Notes under the pieces: generated by a model
Database searches by the model: none
What the model saw: only the letters and a program-made list of their open reading frames with translations
What the model was told of the DNA's origin: nothing
Program-made: the position numbers and the translations under genes
Shown: positions 37,101-49,026 of the stretch, piece after piece
Numbering within the stretch: the first letter of the stretch is position 1
How the letters are laid out: each line of letters begins with the position of its first letter
From: Melampsora larici-populina 98AG31
Lineage: Eukaryota > Basidiomycota > Pucciniomycetes > Pucciniales > Melampsoraceae
Reading direction: 5' to 3'
DNA length: 64,000 nucleotides
Assembly (NCBI RefSeq): GCF_000204055.1
Contig: NW_006768803.1
Span: 289,607-353,606 of the forward strand

Positions 37101-39708
37101 ATGGAAGAAACCGTGACTAAGAAGTGTATCGCATACACAAGACTCAGAACAGCATGTCCAAACCCTCAAGAAAAAGATAGTAAATGGTGCTCGTTACATG
37201 AAGAACTTCAAGGAAAACATATGAGAATTTATAAACAACATTCACGTGAATTAGATCAATATTTAATTCAAAATCCTTATCCTTTTCACAAATCAGAATA
37301 TAAGTTCAATGGCCAATCATACGAACCTCAGAAACAGATCACTACTCGAATGATTCCTAGAGTTGAGGATGTGTTGAAGGTTTCTGACATTGAAACTTTG
37401 CGCTCATGGCATCAAATCTCACGTAGGATTTGGAATTTGACCAACAGGTTTAGTGCCCTTCATGTCTTCCATCATGATCCTTCTGGTCTGTAAATTTTGC
37501 TATGATCTGACAGAAATAGTTTGAATGTTGAATTTCTTAGGACTGTGATAGCTCGTGAACGTCATCATTCACAATTTTACCGAGATGGCGATGATGGTCA
37601 TCGTCATTTTAATGCGATTTTAAGATATAAGTTAGAAATCGTAGAAGCCTTGATGTCAGCTATTGACGAGAAAATTTATAAAGTCAGTTCAATCGATCCA
37701 CAAACAGATCTAAGAAACAATACTCAAACCTTTCTACCTTTCCGTGTAAATCTAGCTTACAGTGGCTTTCGAGGAAGCAAATTGGGTCTTAGACCAACCA
37801 CCAGAATTAAATTGTCAAGATTCAGACCCGCTTGAGCTTGACTCGGACTCTGGTGGTCAAACGTTGACAGATATCAGTAGTGGAGATGATACAAACAGTT
37901 TAGATTTAGTTTCTACCCCTTCTTCGTCAGATGAAAGCGATCTTGAACCTGAATTCGAAAGAATGGAAGTTGTAGAAGAAAAAGTCAATCAACGGTCTAG
38001 AGGTCTTATCCTTCAACTCACTGGGTACCTTGATTTACCTTTTCATGCCTCGAAATTGGAAAAACATACTGTTTTAGAGTTGAAACAGATAGTGTGAGTG
38101 AAGTTTTATCTGATGTGATCGACATTTATAAAAAAATTATAACATCCCCAAGACTTATATCTAAATTCTCTTCTACGGTATCTTCTCTTATCGTGTCAAC
38201 AGCCGTAATGTCTTCCGTAGGATCATCGTGCGTGATGCGGGTTTGTTCGTCAGAGCCAAAGAATTTGATATGAATTCATCTTCCAATATCGCATCATTGT
38301 CAAACGATGACCAAATTGATTGGCGTCAAAGTTCATACGTCTGTCCTGTAAGAGCTTTCATAGCAAGCGGAACACTTTCGTTAAAAGAGCTTCAAAGGTT
38401 ATTCTGGAAAGAGAAAGCAGGCCCAGAGTTGATCAGGAATGCGATTTCAGATTTATTCAGATCAAATGAAAGTCATTCAAATTCAGATAGTAAGCTCAGT
38501 CAAACGTGATTATAATCTTGGTAAAGTAATTGACTGTACCGACAAAAATAGGCAAAGAGAAGATAGCTAGTACACAAAAGACGTCGGCGAAGATGTGGGT
38601 TTTAGGTGGCTATGTATGGAAGAAACCATTGAGTGGTCCCCTTCCAAGACTTGGGACTGATTACTTTTACGCCTTTGGTAAGTGAAACCAACCCAACTTG
38701 ATTTAATCCCACAAATCACTAAGATATAGCTCTGGTTCGTAACCTTACATAATAGTGGGGTGCCATGGTTGTATGTTATCAACTTGTCGAACCTTTGAGG
38801 AATGGGTAGAGAACAGAAGACTATCTTTGATATGTGAGTCTCAACCTGACCTACTCTTTCATAGTTCTCGATTTTAATTGAGCTAACTCGTGTTATGGCA
38901 TATGAGTCAAAAAGGTTCTCGATATCCAGATTGGTTAAATCAAGTCGAAAGTCAAGTCGAAAGCTTGTTCAGAAGTCTGCGCATCGTCATCAGTGGTCAT
39001 AATTCTAATAGTAAACTGTCAAGGATCGAGAGAGTGATTCCCAAGTGCAAGAAGTTGAAAACTGTTTACATCGAAGTTCAAGAACGTCATTATGTATATC
39101 TTTGTTTAGTGGGTCGATTTCCTTTACATGTAGCTATGAGAATGATGACTGAAAACTGATCGTGAAACCATTTTTTGTGCTTCAAGCCATTGGATTCAAG
39201 GTCAAGTAAGATAATAGATACACTAGCATCAGATCGAAACTCTTTCCACGTCTTTTCGTCAAGGCGAGATACTGGTGAGATAGCTCATAAACCGATCAAA
39301 GAAACAGATCTTTGGTGTACTCGAACTCGTTCTGCATATTCAACTTTAGAACGTAAAAAGAAACCTTTTACGATTTCTACAATGTTTCAATCAAATCCAA
39401 ATACGTTTGATTGTGCATTGAGAAGTTTAGATAGAAGGTTTGGGAGAGAATTTGTTGATTGTTGGGATGTTTTAGTGATGGATGTCAAGGTTTTAGAGTT
39501 TCAGTCGTTCTTGAGCTCGATTGGTGAGACCGTGATAAAAGCTGTTGGATATGACTCTGTGGGTGATCTTGATCACCTCAAGAATAGCTTGTCTGGGAAG
39601 CTTGGAGAAGAAAATCTGCTAGGAGATGGTCAACTCCGGAACTCTGATGTACGATATCTTCGTACAATCTTTAAAAACATCTTACAAGAAGATGGTAAAA
39701 AGTTGTAA
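37101..39708 (+). CDS. unknown protein with N-terminal CCCH-type zinc-binding motif, 8 exons, 692 aa
   Basis: Exons: 37101-37447, 37541-37743, 37793-38093, 38203-38489, 38552-38677, 38756-38833, 38915-39129, 39187-39708; total 2079 nt, phase consistent at every junction. Cys9, Cys19, Cys30 and His33 (C-x9-C-x10-C-x2-H, ending KWCSLHEE) look like a small metal-binding knuckle of the kind seen at the start of several fungal proteins. An acidic Ser-rich region (about DISSGDDTNSLDLVSTPSS) sits in exon 3. Further on there is a Trp/Gly-rich block (KMWVLGGYVWKKPLSGPLPR) and a Cys-rich one (GCHGCMLSTCRTFEEW), then a long mixed C-terminus. No signal peptide is seen, so it is presumably intracellular. 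I recognise no named family; function unknown. Confidence 0.7.
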
Positions 39709-40432
39709 GGTATATTTGTAAACTCTGAAAACAATCAGTTGCGCTATTTTGTGATATATATGACTGAAGAAATGTAAGACTCGTTTTCACGAAAAAATGT
39801 CCGCGGACATTTCCATGCAAGGAACCTGACTGTGGCCAGCTGAAGGGGCCGCTGATGATGAGATCTTGCCTTTGCCACTTGGACAAGTATATTTGAGATC
39901 AAGCTGCTCGACTCAAGATATCACTGCAGATTGTTGAAGTCGAGGACTTCTGGTGATACAGCAATTGACAAACAATTATGCCCTTTAGGCAATCTAGCGA
40001 TGGGCCTGGATTCCCAAGTTAACTCTCCAGTGCTTGTGTTAAAGGGTGTCGACTTCATGCGGTTTATAAACCCTTATAATGGATTTGTTAAAGTTGAGTC
40101 ATGTTCGATACGATCAAAGCAAGTAAAAGGTTGTGTAAAGAAAGTCAAAAGGCTGGATGATCAGACAGGCTGAAGAAGAGAGGGAACTCGCGGTATGGCC
40201 CTGGGGTGTTTTGTTACATGTGGTACGGCCCCGGGTCGATGGTATATGTAAAAGAATTCGTCGATGACTTCATCTTGATTTGTTTCTTTTTCCTTTCCTC
40301 TCCATCTCAGCTTACATTTTCATTAGTTCCTACTTTTTTAGACAACCAGCCCACACTGGATTTCGAACAATCTAAAATTCCCCATAGGACAAAGAGCGAA
40401 GGTCATCGCTAACCATACCTTGACTTAAAAGC
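39709..40432. other. intergenic between two plus-strand genes
   Basis: Probably the terminator of the 692-aa gene and the promoter of the TIP41-like gene. The open frame at 39931-40173 has no start-site or family support. Confidence 0.5.
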
Positions 40433-41862
40433 ATGTCATGTGCAATCACCCAAACTGTTATGCCACAATCTCAAACAACCTCAACTCATCCTGCCAATCC
40501 GGAAGCTGGAAAGACAGGAATTAGGAAATTTGAAATCGATGGATGGTGCATAGAAACCTGCAAATTGCCGATTTTGAATTCTGAACAAAGCAAGACGTAC
40601 GTTCTGATACATCCCATCATTTATCACTAAAACGAGAACTGAAGGAACTAAATCTGTCGATCAATGTTGCTTATCCTTTTGCCACAAACAATGAAAAAAA
40701 CACTCGTCGATCGATCGAACTTGAGAATGTTTTCAGTTTCACAGATCAACTTACAATTCCATTACCCGAAATTTGTTTCGGTCAAAATAGACTTGAAATC
40801 ACACATTCAGCTTCAGGTTTCAAATACAATTTCAATACACTTTCAGCTCTTTTACTCGTAGATCCAACAGAAGGTTCAGAAGGTGAACATTTAAAAGTCG
40901 CTTACGCCGATCACTGGTCCAACTCACGGTTAGTGAATGAATCTACTAAACTCTTAACCTGGACAAAAAGTAAAAGATACAGTGGGATAGACAGTTATGA
41001 ATTCGTTTGATCTTCGTGATAGTTTCTTATGAAATTTCATCTGTGTTGAGGATCAATTTATAGTAAACCGACTGATGCAGTGACTAAAGTCATCAACCCT
41101 TTTGATTGGACTTATACCACCAATTATATTGGAACAGATGAGTCTGCGAAAAATGTGCATCTCTAAAAAGTGACCTGTTCAATGATGAACTTGACTGATT
41201 CTGGTACTTTATTTCGTAGCTTTTCAAACGACCTGATGACGTAGAAAATCATCCAGGAATACCTCTTGCTGTCTTATCTCGACCTGATCCGATTCTCTTT
41301 TTTGATGAAGTAACACTTTTTGAAGATGAACTACATGATAATGGAATGGCTAGTCTTCAAGTCAAAGTAGTCAGTACCTTTCAATAATTTCTGATGTTAC
41401 ACGCTTAAACTGATCTTGATCATCAATCTTTGATAGAGAGTGATGCCTAGTTGCATTTTTGTGTTATCCCGATTCTTCCTGCGAGTCGATGGTGTAATTT
41501 TCAGAGTCTTTGATGTAAGACTATTTATCGATATCACAAAAAATCAAATAATCCGTGAAGTAAAAGGAAAAGAGATGTCATACAATGAAGTCAAAAACGT
41601 AACGATCTCCTCTTAATCTTGATACCTATTTATCATGCAACTGATCTAGGATTTCTTCTTGCGATCATAGAAACTTCCTATCGAAAAAGCACATGATCTT
41701 ACCCCATTGACAGATGCGAATTGGGTAGGTCATGTGATGGGTATGATTCAAAAAGATTCAAATTTCCTTCCTCATTCTTTGTTTTCATCTATACCATCTG
41801 AGCGAAAAAGTTGGAAATCTTTTCTTGGTACTCAACTCGAGGTTGCTATTTTACAATCATGA
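40433..41862 (+). CDS. TIP41: TIP41-like regulator of PP2A/TOR signalling, 6 exons, 348 aa
   Basis: Tip41 binds Tap42/type 2A phosphatases and tempers TOR signalling in response to nutrients. Exons: 40433-40600, 40645-40928, 41064-41154, 41220-41369, 41437-41598, 41671-41862 (1047 nt, in frame). Family blocks appear in the expected order: GWCIETCKLPILNS, LTIPLPEICFGQNRLEI, LKVAYADHW, NPFDWTYTTNYIGT, LSRPDPILFFDEVTLFEDEL followed by HDNGMASLQVKV, VMPSCIFVLSRFFLRVDGVI and IREVKGKEMSY. The only weak point is intron 1 (GTTCTG donor, 44 nt), chosen to keep frame across LNSEQSKTY to ELNLS. The N-terminal 20 residues are not conserved. The coding exons are all under 300 nt, so the gene is easily missed. 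Confidence 0.88.
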
Positions 41863-42644
41863 AGGTTTGAAATGTATTCATTTTTTTTGGCGAGGTGAAG
41901 ATTGATAGGGAAGTTTGAGGAAGAAGATGTGATGTAATACTACTTAACGGCAAGAGTCTGATTGCAGTGGCATCCATTCTAAGATGAAGTTGTCTTCTGA
42001 AATACAGACAGGAGTCTGCTTCGAGGGCCAGATCTCTTGCGCAAATTAAAGTGGATATCCATGTTCATATAGATATCTTCTGAAACTCCACACATGCTTC
42101 ATACCTGAGCAGTCAAGTTTGTGAAAGACGACTTCATATAAGTGGGATCGATGAACATATATAATTCGACTGTGACGCAAAAATACTCATCATCATTCTC
42201 AGTCAACCAAGCAAAAGTCTGTTATATAAAACATGCAAACTAAAATCAATAAAACTTGAGTCGAATCAGAATGGAAAAGAAGTGACATCTTGTTGTAATC
42301 TTGACAAGAACGCGATAAATCAATCACATCGAAAGGGTGAAAACAAAAGACAGAAAGTTTAGCTAAAGAAAAATAAGAGAGCAGAGAAAGTATGATTGTT
42401 TGATTTCTAGGGATTATGGAAAGTATAATAAATATGGGGAGGAAACGGATGGTACTTCTTCTCTTATGCTTGCTTCATATGGTCACAATCATCTGCCAAA
42501 TTGTTTTATGATAGACGTGAAACCAACATAAACCCAATTCCAAAACCAGACAAGATGCCAATAACCACTCCATCCCAAATTGATGAAGCATCGCTCTTTC
42601 TTCGTGTTCCAAACAAACTCGGAGGCTAACATCAGAGGATGTGA
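41863..42644. other. intergenic between convergent TIP41-like and GH26 genes
   Basis: Shared 3' flank of about 0.8 kb. It is AT-rich, with no supported exon. Confidence 0.55.
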
Positions 42645-44333
42645 TCAGTCTTCTGGTTTCTTTTTCATAGGGATTATTTTGGATTGATCACTCACCCCGG
42701 TGACAACAGGCACTCGAGCGGTTTGGAAGACGATTCCTCCAGTTGGTGTGGTACCTTGAGGCGTACCTGGAGTACCTGGAACAGCGGTAGGTCTTCCTTG
42801 GGCTGGGACTCCAGCTGGTCTTTCTCGAGGAGAAGGTTGAACATAGAAAGGAAGTACTGGTTGCATATCCGCTTGAAAGGCTGCTAGCGTCGCCGTATCA
42901 TTGGTGATGCTATAGACGGCAAACAATACAAAATATCAGTTGAAATTCAATCATAGGGGATTTCAGTTTGAAAAGACTTACCGATAGTCACGTAGATCAG
43001 AGTGACCACCATCAGTTTCAAGCTTCTCATGCTCAAAATGCATCGTAAGTTTAAGTCTAGGGAATTGATTTAAAAACGTGGTTGAAGTAATACAATCTTG
43101 CCACCAAGCTCTTTGTAAATCGATAATCGATTTACTTGTAGATTGTGCATTATTGATCGCTTGTTCATGCCATGCTGCTCCTGATTCTGCAATCTTTTCG
43201 AGAAACATCACAAAAAATAGATTTTATATTTCATAAATGGTTTTTTGAGACGTCACTTGAATGAGTTGGGTTTCATACCATGCATGCTTTTCCAGGTTTT
43301 TGACAAAACGTATTGTAAAAGTTAAAGGTAGATGTTCCGGATGTTCCATTCAAGACTGAACCACAATAACCACCAGCTTGAGCTGCGTTTATGTTTTGGT
43401 AGTTCGGTCCTTTGTAATCTAACCTCGATCCAGATCAAATCGTCAGTCATCCACATAGCGGCACAGGTGGTACCTTTAATACAACGTACAGGTAGAAATA
43501 CCAATCCAGTCAACCATATCATCCCCAGGATAGTAGGGCAGATAAGGATCATCAGAATTGTTCACTTGTCCATCTTTGTTGGTATCTAGTAGAGCCAAGT
43601 CAGCTGGACTAAGATTAGCAGTAGATTGACCATAAGGATAACTCTGTCCGGTGTTAGGAGCCCAAGCAATAGCTGTAGTCGGACTAGCAGCTTTGATGAT
43701 AGGATACATTCGCCTCCAAAGAGCAATAAAGGCTGTTGGTTGAAACCCATAGGGATTCCATGTTCCTTGCATTTCAGGAGCAAATCGCAAGAAAACAGTT
43801 CGATTCAGAGTAGTTGTATTGGTGTATGATGATAATTGGGTGGCTAAAAGGTTTAGGTCTGAATCTGGGATGTCCAATGAAGTGGGATAGACTGTGAGGA
43901 AAACAGCGGCATCGGTGTTGGTTTGTTCAATCAGATATTCGGGCGCTGGACCACCAGCTCCTGTTGTGTACTATAAGAGGAGATTTCATTGAAGAATTGG
44001 CCGAGATAAACATTCAAGATCACAAGGAAAGATCCGATAAGGTCAGTCATAACTTTTTAGCAAGGAGTCTTATAAGATCACACAAGATTTAAAAAACAAA
44101 CAAACATTGTATTTTGGCAAAGGAATCAATTGAGCGATTTGAAAGACACTAGCATTGATACCTAAGCGACGATTGAATGTATCTGGAGTATCACTATAAC
44201 CGTGTTCAGGATTAGTCCAAATCCCAAACCAAACTTGAGGCCGTTCATTAAGAGCCAATTGTTGAGCATTTGATAAAAGTGACAAATGAGATAGAGTAAG
44301 AAGGATGAGTGACGAAATTGAGAGATGTATCAT
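42645..44333 (-). CDS. secreted GH26 beta-mannanase-like enzyme, 5 exons, 441 aa
   Basis: GH26 enzymes mainly cleave beta-1,4-mannan. Exons 5' to 3' on the minus strand: 44333-44106, 43970-43490, 43418-43279, 43193-42982, 42909-42645 (1326 nt). A signal peptide (MIHLSISSLILLTLSHLS) is followed by VWFGIWTNPEH, the usual start of the barrel. FLRFAPEMQGTWNPYG carries the likely acid/base Glu142, and GKACMIAESGAAWH the likely nucleophile Glu286. Both catalytic residues are present, so activity is plausible. A Ca-binding-like loop, DTNKDGQVNNSDDPY, lies before the PGDDMVDWIGIS strand. The tail after about residue 370 is rich in Pro, Gly and Thr and ends in Lys-rich MKKKPED, with no membrane anchor. 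The target could be plant mannan or the fungus's own wall; the sequence does not decide. Confidence 0.85.
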
Positions 44334-47298
44334 TGCGGTGACGTTATAATCAATCAGCTGAGGGTAAGGCTTTTACGAGATGAGAAGGTGGTTGCTTTTC
44401 TTAATGATTCCCTTTGTAGACTTTCGAACAAAAAAGGGTTCAATGTATGAAGAGACCTCAATGAAGCTTTCCAAATGAAGCCACACGGAAGTTATAAAAA
44501 CGAGTCAGAGCACAAGATCTGAGGAGTATCAAATCAAATCGATTGGAAGGTGATAAAATAAAAGTGATCAATTTTGCTATCAAAGAAATCCGTTATGTAG
44601 GTGAATTATGGCAGATGTTGGGGATCCAAAAAAAAGGTCTTTTGGTGAGTTATTAAGGTTCGGTGGTCGATGAATTGTCTTAAGCGAACCGACCGCAAGA
44701 GTTGCGAGCAGAAGCGAGTCTTGAACCAGTGAGAAAAGGACGATAAACCAAAAAAAGAGTCAAGGTCGTTTCTTGCGATTGAGGATAAGATAAGATAAGA
44801 TGAATGGAAGATAAACAATTATCAAGCAAGTGATTTGTCCGTCTTGCGTTGTGCAGCAAAAGAAGAGGTCACTTCTTTCCGGTAGGATCATGCAGTGCTC
44901 TTTATATAGAATCTAGCCAAAGAACCAGGGCCAGTCTTATTTGGTGGAATTCTCCCCTGGGTCTGTGTTGCTTTATTTCCATAACAGGCACATACATATA
45001 GTGAATTTATTCACGTCCAAAGTCATTTCATCGCTAACTTGGATGACATCTTCCTTGATGATCAAAGCTTTCCTTTTACAATTTTACCATCACCATGATA
45101 CAAATCTGATGCATGAGTAGCTTTGACGTTCACTTCTTAGACTGGACACCGCAGCTACAGGCTGAGTGATTGCCCAGGATGACGTATGTGACTTCTTTCG
45201 TATAGCCTTCGTTGTTTAATGGTCGTCATTTCAAAGTTCAAACTACATATCATACTTTGAGCAATATGTAGCAATATGTCCTTTTCTCGTAAATCATCCA
45301 CATGATGGAGCTAGCTTGTCTTATTTATTGATGATGGGCAGCCTCTATATATATTCACTTAAGAAAGCTTCGTGGGATGTGGAACAGATATCATCCAGGC
45401 TCTACTGAACTTCATATTATAGTACAGTCTTGAACAATTACATCAAAGTTGGTCGGTTCGGTTCTCGTAATCCGGCACGAACTCAAACATTGGAGATTGA
45501 TACGTAGAGCAGTTCTGGTCCATATCCTACTCGTTTCGATACATGAGGATTTGCTTTGCTTTACGGAAAATAATAACTGTGCATGCGACTCCGAGGTAAT
45601 ATGTGCTTTCGACCTGCCTCACTTTGATGATTTATTTCATTGGAATTTCCTTTTAATAATGCTCAAGATGTCAGAATATTTCGACATACATATTTGGCAC
45701 ATCGTGAACAGCACCAGTATGGACATACTGCCCAAATTTCGCGGATTGACTCTGAGCAGATGAAGACTACATCCAGCAGCGATGGGCGAAATATATTTTG
45801 CAACCCTCGAAGTCTCTTCCTACTCTTGATTCCTTGAAGGGTTCGATTCCCGTATTGGTTTATTGCTGAACCGCGATCAATAAATCACCGCAGAGCATAA
45901 TTTTGAGCTCAAATGCTTGTTTCTATACGGGCTTTCGTACCTGTCATAAGTAACTACATATTAGTCGGTTGGGTCTTTCCATGATTGATGTTTAGTCATG
46001 ATAAGATTGAAGAGACTGAAATCAAGCAAACTTGATGGAAGTCAAGCTGGTCTAACAATTTATCTACACAGAAAACATCCAAATACACATACGTGAGACC
46101 GCTGCGATCCAAGTTTTGGCAAGGACCCTCACGAGAGCAAGTTAAGCGGCATTTTATCAACCTCAAAGAGCACATTGCATGCAAGCTCATCAACAGTGAC
46201 AAGTGGTGCTTACATACCTTCATACTTTGCTTCATTTATTAAAACAATCTGAAAACACGCTGAATGGTCGAGAAAGCTTCCCGAGCCTCAGATTGAGCGC
46301 ATAGCGCTACAAAGACTCAAAAAGCCCGTCATGGTACAATTAAACATCCAAATCTACACTTGAGATTTATTGATCCACGCCTAACTCATACAAATCTGCG
46401 CAATTGCATAACACCACGCGACTGCATGGGTGCGACTGGAACGAAATCACATCCCACTGAATCTGATGCACAAGGATGTTCTGGACGTTCACTTTCGCAA
46501 TTAATCCAGCCATGAGCCGAATCTTCGAGTGAACACTACTCAAGTCATAGATGATCATATATCTCCTTGTGGCAGGGTTTTATTTTTTGCTTGAAGTTCT
46601 ATCATGGCTGGGAGATTTCGGGGGGTTTCAAATTTGATGTTTGCCCACTCTAGTGGGGGGCGATGAGTTTATGCATAATGTGTGGATCGTTACGTAGCTT
46701 TTGAGGCGCGATCTTCAGAACTGTTCTCTATATGCCCTGTCGCATCACTTTCTGAAAACAAAGACCTGTTTGTTTTCTTCTTGAAAAGCGCTTATCTCGT
46801 TTGGAGCTTTGTGAGGCTGTCGTGAAGACTCGAGTCTTTAATTTAAGGAAAGCACTGGAATTTATCTCTTAGATATCTTGGCGGTCTGAGTGGTGTATGT
46901 ATCTTCGGTCGACCGCCGAGATACATCTCTCAGGCGAAATGCTCCTTCGATACCCACGGCGTGACTTGTCTTCATGAACCGGCCTGTGCTGATTTGAATT
47001 CGCATTCTTGAGCAGCCACCAGAAGGATATAGATCGCGATGGATCATCAGATCCGCGAGTGAGCCCACGAGATTGATAGTTCGGGGACCACTTTGAACAG
47101 CTTTCCAAAAGCTAGAAGCCGCTTGAAATGGACGGCCATTCACCTTAACAATTCGAGTTCATCGCGCAGCCCTCGAAGTCAGTTTTTTTCCTCGAGTGCG
47201 TTGTCTTGCCCTTCAGGTTCCTGCCATATAAAGCACAACTCGCAGACTACCAAGTCAACTCGACACTGTCAAAAACTTTCTCTCTTTGCTTTTCCATC
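44334..47298. other. 3-kb intergenic interval
   Basis: Probably divergent promoters for the GH26 and the 182-aa secreted genes. Several ORFs of 60-105 codons occur, the most gene-like being minus 46862-47143 (MNGRPFQAASSFWKAVQSG), which has an ATG but no domain, no signal peptide and a competing open frame on the same strand. None is supported enough to call. Confidence 0.45.
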
Positions 47299-48143
47299 AT
47301 GAATATCTTGAAAATGATGTTGATAACTTTCTTGGGTCTAGGTTTGTGGTCGAATAGATATCCTTATGGCTATTTGTGATTATAGACTGATGTGATTCAA
47401 TACTTATCTTTCAGGCTTCGCACTATCAAGCCCTCCAGTACAAAAGTAAGTTCACTTGAAAGAAATCTTATATTTGTCCTCACCAACCTGTCTATTTCCT
47501 CTTTTCTGAATTCAGACGTCCGATCAACTCACTGCACACTCGCGAGCTTCCTTTCGGCCCGGTGCTTGAACAATACCAATCTTTGATCGCTCCCATCGAA
47601 GACTGTCGAGTTCAATTACTACCTGGAACCCTTGAGCTTCATGTAGTAATCAAAAAGCTCTTGAACTTGGAAATATTCCTCAACGCTGTTATTGGAGGAG
47701 TTGGACCTCGCTGCGATCCTGCTCCAAGTTTGATTGAACTAGTGAGTGTAATATCTGCTTTCTCTTTTCGCGGTCTGATGCTGAAATGATTATCGTGTTC
47801 AGCACATCTTCAAAGATACTGTTGTGCTATTGTTTGTCAGGTTTCAGGCCATCATAGCTGTGCTAAAGGCACACTACTCGCCTGTTTTTTTGAATGCAAC
47901 TTTGGGTACGCAAAGCAGCTTAAGAATTATACTTTTTCACGAGGAAATCACTGATTATGCTGTTACAATTCTGAAGAAATCTTTGCTCGTATCAGAGGTC
48001 ACCTTCAGTCGGCATTGACACTTGCTGTGAACCTGGGAATCAATCTTGAGGATGTTTTGGCCTCTCTCAATGCCAACGTTTTTCTCCATGCGCACATAGA
48101 TCTCTTACACTTGGTGAAGATAGACCTCCCTGCAAAAGCCTAG
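47299..48143 (+). CDS. small secreted protein, candidate effector, 5 exons, 182 aa
   Basis: Exons: 47299-47341, 47415-47445, 47516-47741, 47803-47905, 47998-48143 (549 nt). The first two exons encode a clear signal peptide (MNILKMMLITFLGLGFALS) cut near SSPPVQK. The mature part of about 160 aa has few cysteines and amphipathic Leu/Val/Ile-rich helices (IKKLLNLEIFLNAVIGGVG, RFQAIIAVLKAHYSPVFLN, HLQSALTLAVNLGINLED). No known domain. Size, signal peptide and lack of recognisable family fit the lineage-specific secreted proteins abundant in rusts. The last junction uses an AG-AG acceptor (47997); using the first AG changes the frame and the tail. A virulence role is inference only. Confidence 0.68.
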
Positions 48144-49026
48144 GGTTAAAGTGCTCTTTCCCAAAATATGCCTTTTTTTCTTTATCTTGTCAAGTTTATG
48201 ACCAATTACATATGAAGGCGTTCCCCAAGTTGCCCACAGGGTGATACTAAAAGCGTTTTTCAATCTAGTTAGTGTATGTTGTCTGTGTTGTACTTTGGCA
48301 ATGATTTCCGTATTCAAATTGGGTATCGTTTCAAATTTCTGACAAATTTTAGATCAATAGTCAACACTGTTAGACTGGTTTTATTGTTTCTTGGGTTCAT
48401 ATACTATCTATATATCATATCGGAATCCAATTTCATCTTTGCCAAGATCGATTTCCATGAATCATAGAGTGTTGTGGGACAGAGTCCATGTTTCAAAAAA
48501 AAATATGAAGAAAAGAAAAGATTTGGAGGGAGCAAAGGCAAGGCAAGCTATGTGATTTGTGTGATCAAAAAGCTTCATTGTGACGATTTACCCTGACAGT
48601 TCTTGCCTTAAGTCACTTGTATCTCGAACAAAGTATATAGGTTTATTGTGACTTTGATCAAAGGCTGTGTAAGTTATGAAAAGTGTTGTACCACCGATGT
48701 ATTATTGAAAGAGAATTTTTGATCCTTGTTTACGTCCATCAATGTGATCTACAATCATCATATATACTACAACCTGTTGATATTGATTCTTACTGATTTC
48801 ATCTTTTCTGTGGAAGGTTCCAAGATTTTGACTCGGAAGTCAAATCTAAAGTTCACTCATCTTTCACTCTCCTTTCCATTTCCAAGCAAACATTCATACA
48901 GCAATGGTATCGATCTTCGAGAACTTATGACAAGCCAAATTGAGTCACTCCATTGGCCCGTTGAGCTCGTCGTCCAGTGCCTGATAATCACATTCTGTTA
49001 GTTAAAATGACCCAGACAATGTAGTT
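48144..49026. other. intergenic between convergent secreted-protein and F-box genes
   Basis: AT-rich, with no supported exon. The minus-strand stretch 48900-48985 could be a terminal exon of the F-box gene if the GTACGT donor near its stop is used. Confidence 0.45.

Noticed and set aside
37744..37762. A 19-nt intron (GTGTAA...TTACAG) in the 692-aa gene.
   Set aside because: Far too short to splice. Using the next AG (37792) gives a 49-nt intron with the same phase and restores the frame.
45815..45880. GGGTTCGATTCCCG resembles a tRNA B box/T-arm.
   Set aside because: No D-arm, anticodon arm or pairing acceptor stem could be folded around it, and the T-stem itself has a mismatch.
46862..47143. 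93-codon minus-strand ORF as a gene.
   Set aside because: It has no domain or signal peptide and competes with another open frame on the same strand; it is noted only in the intergenic entry.
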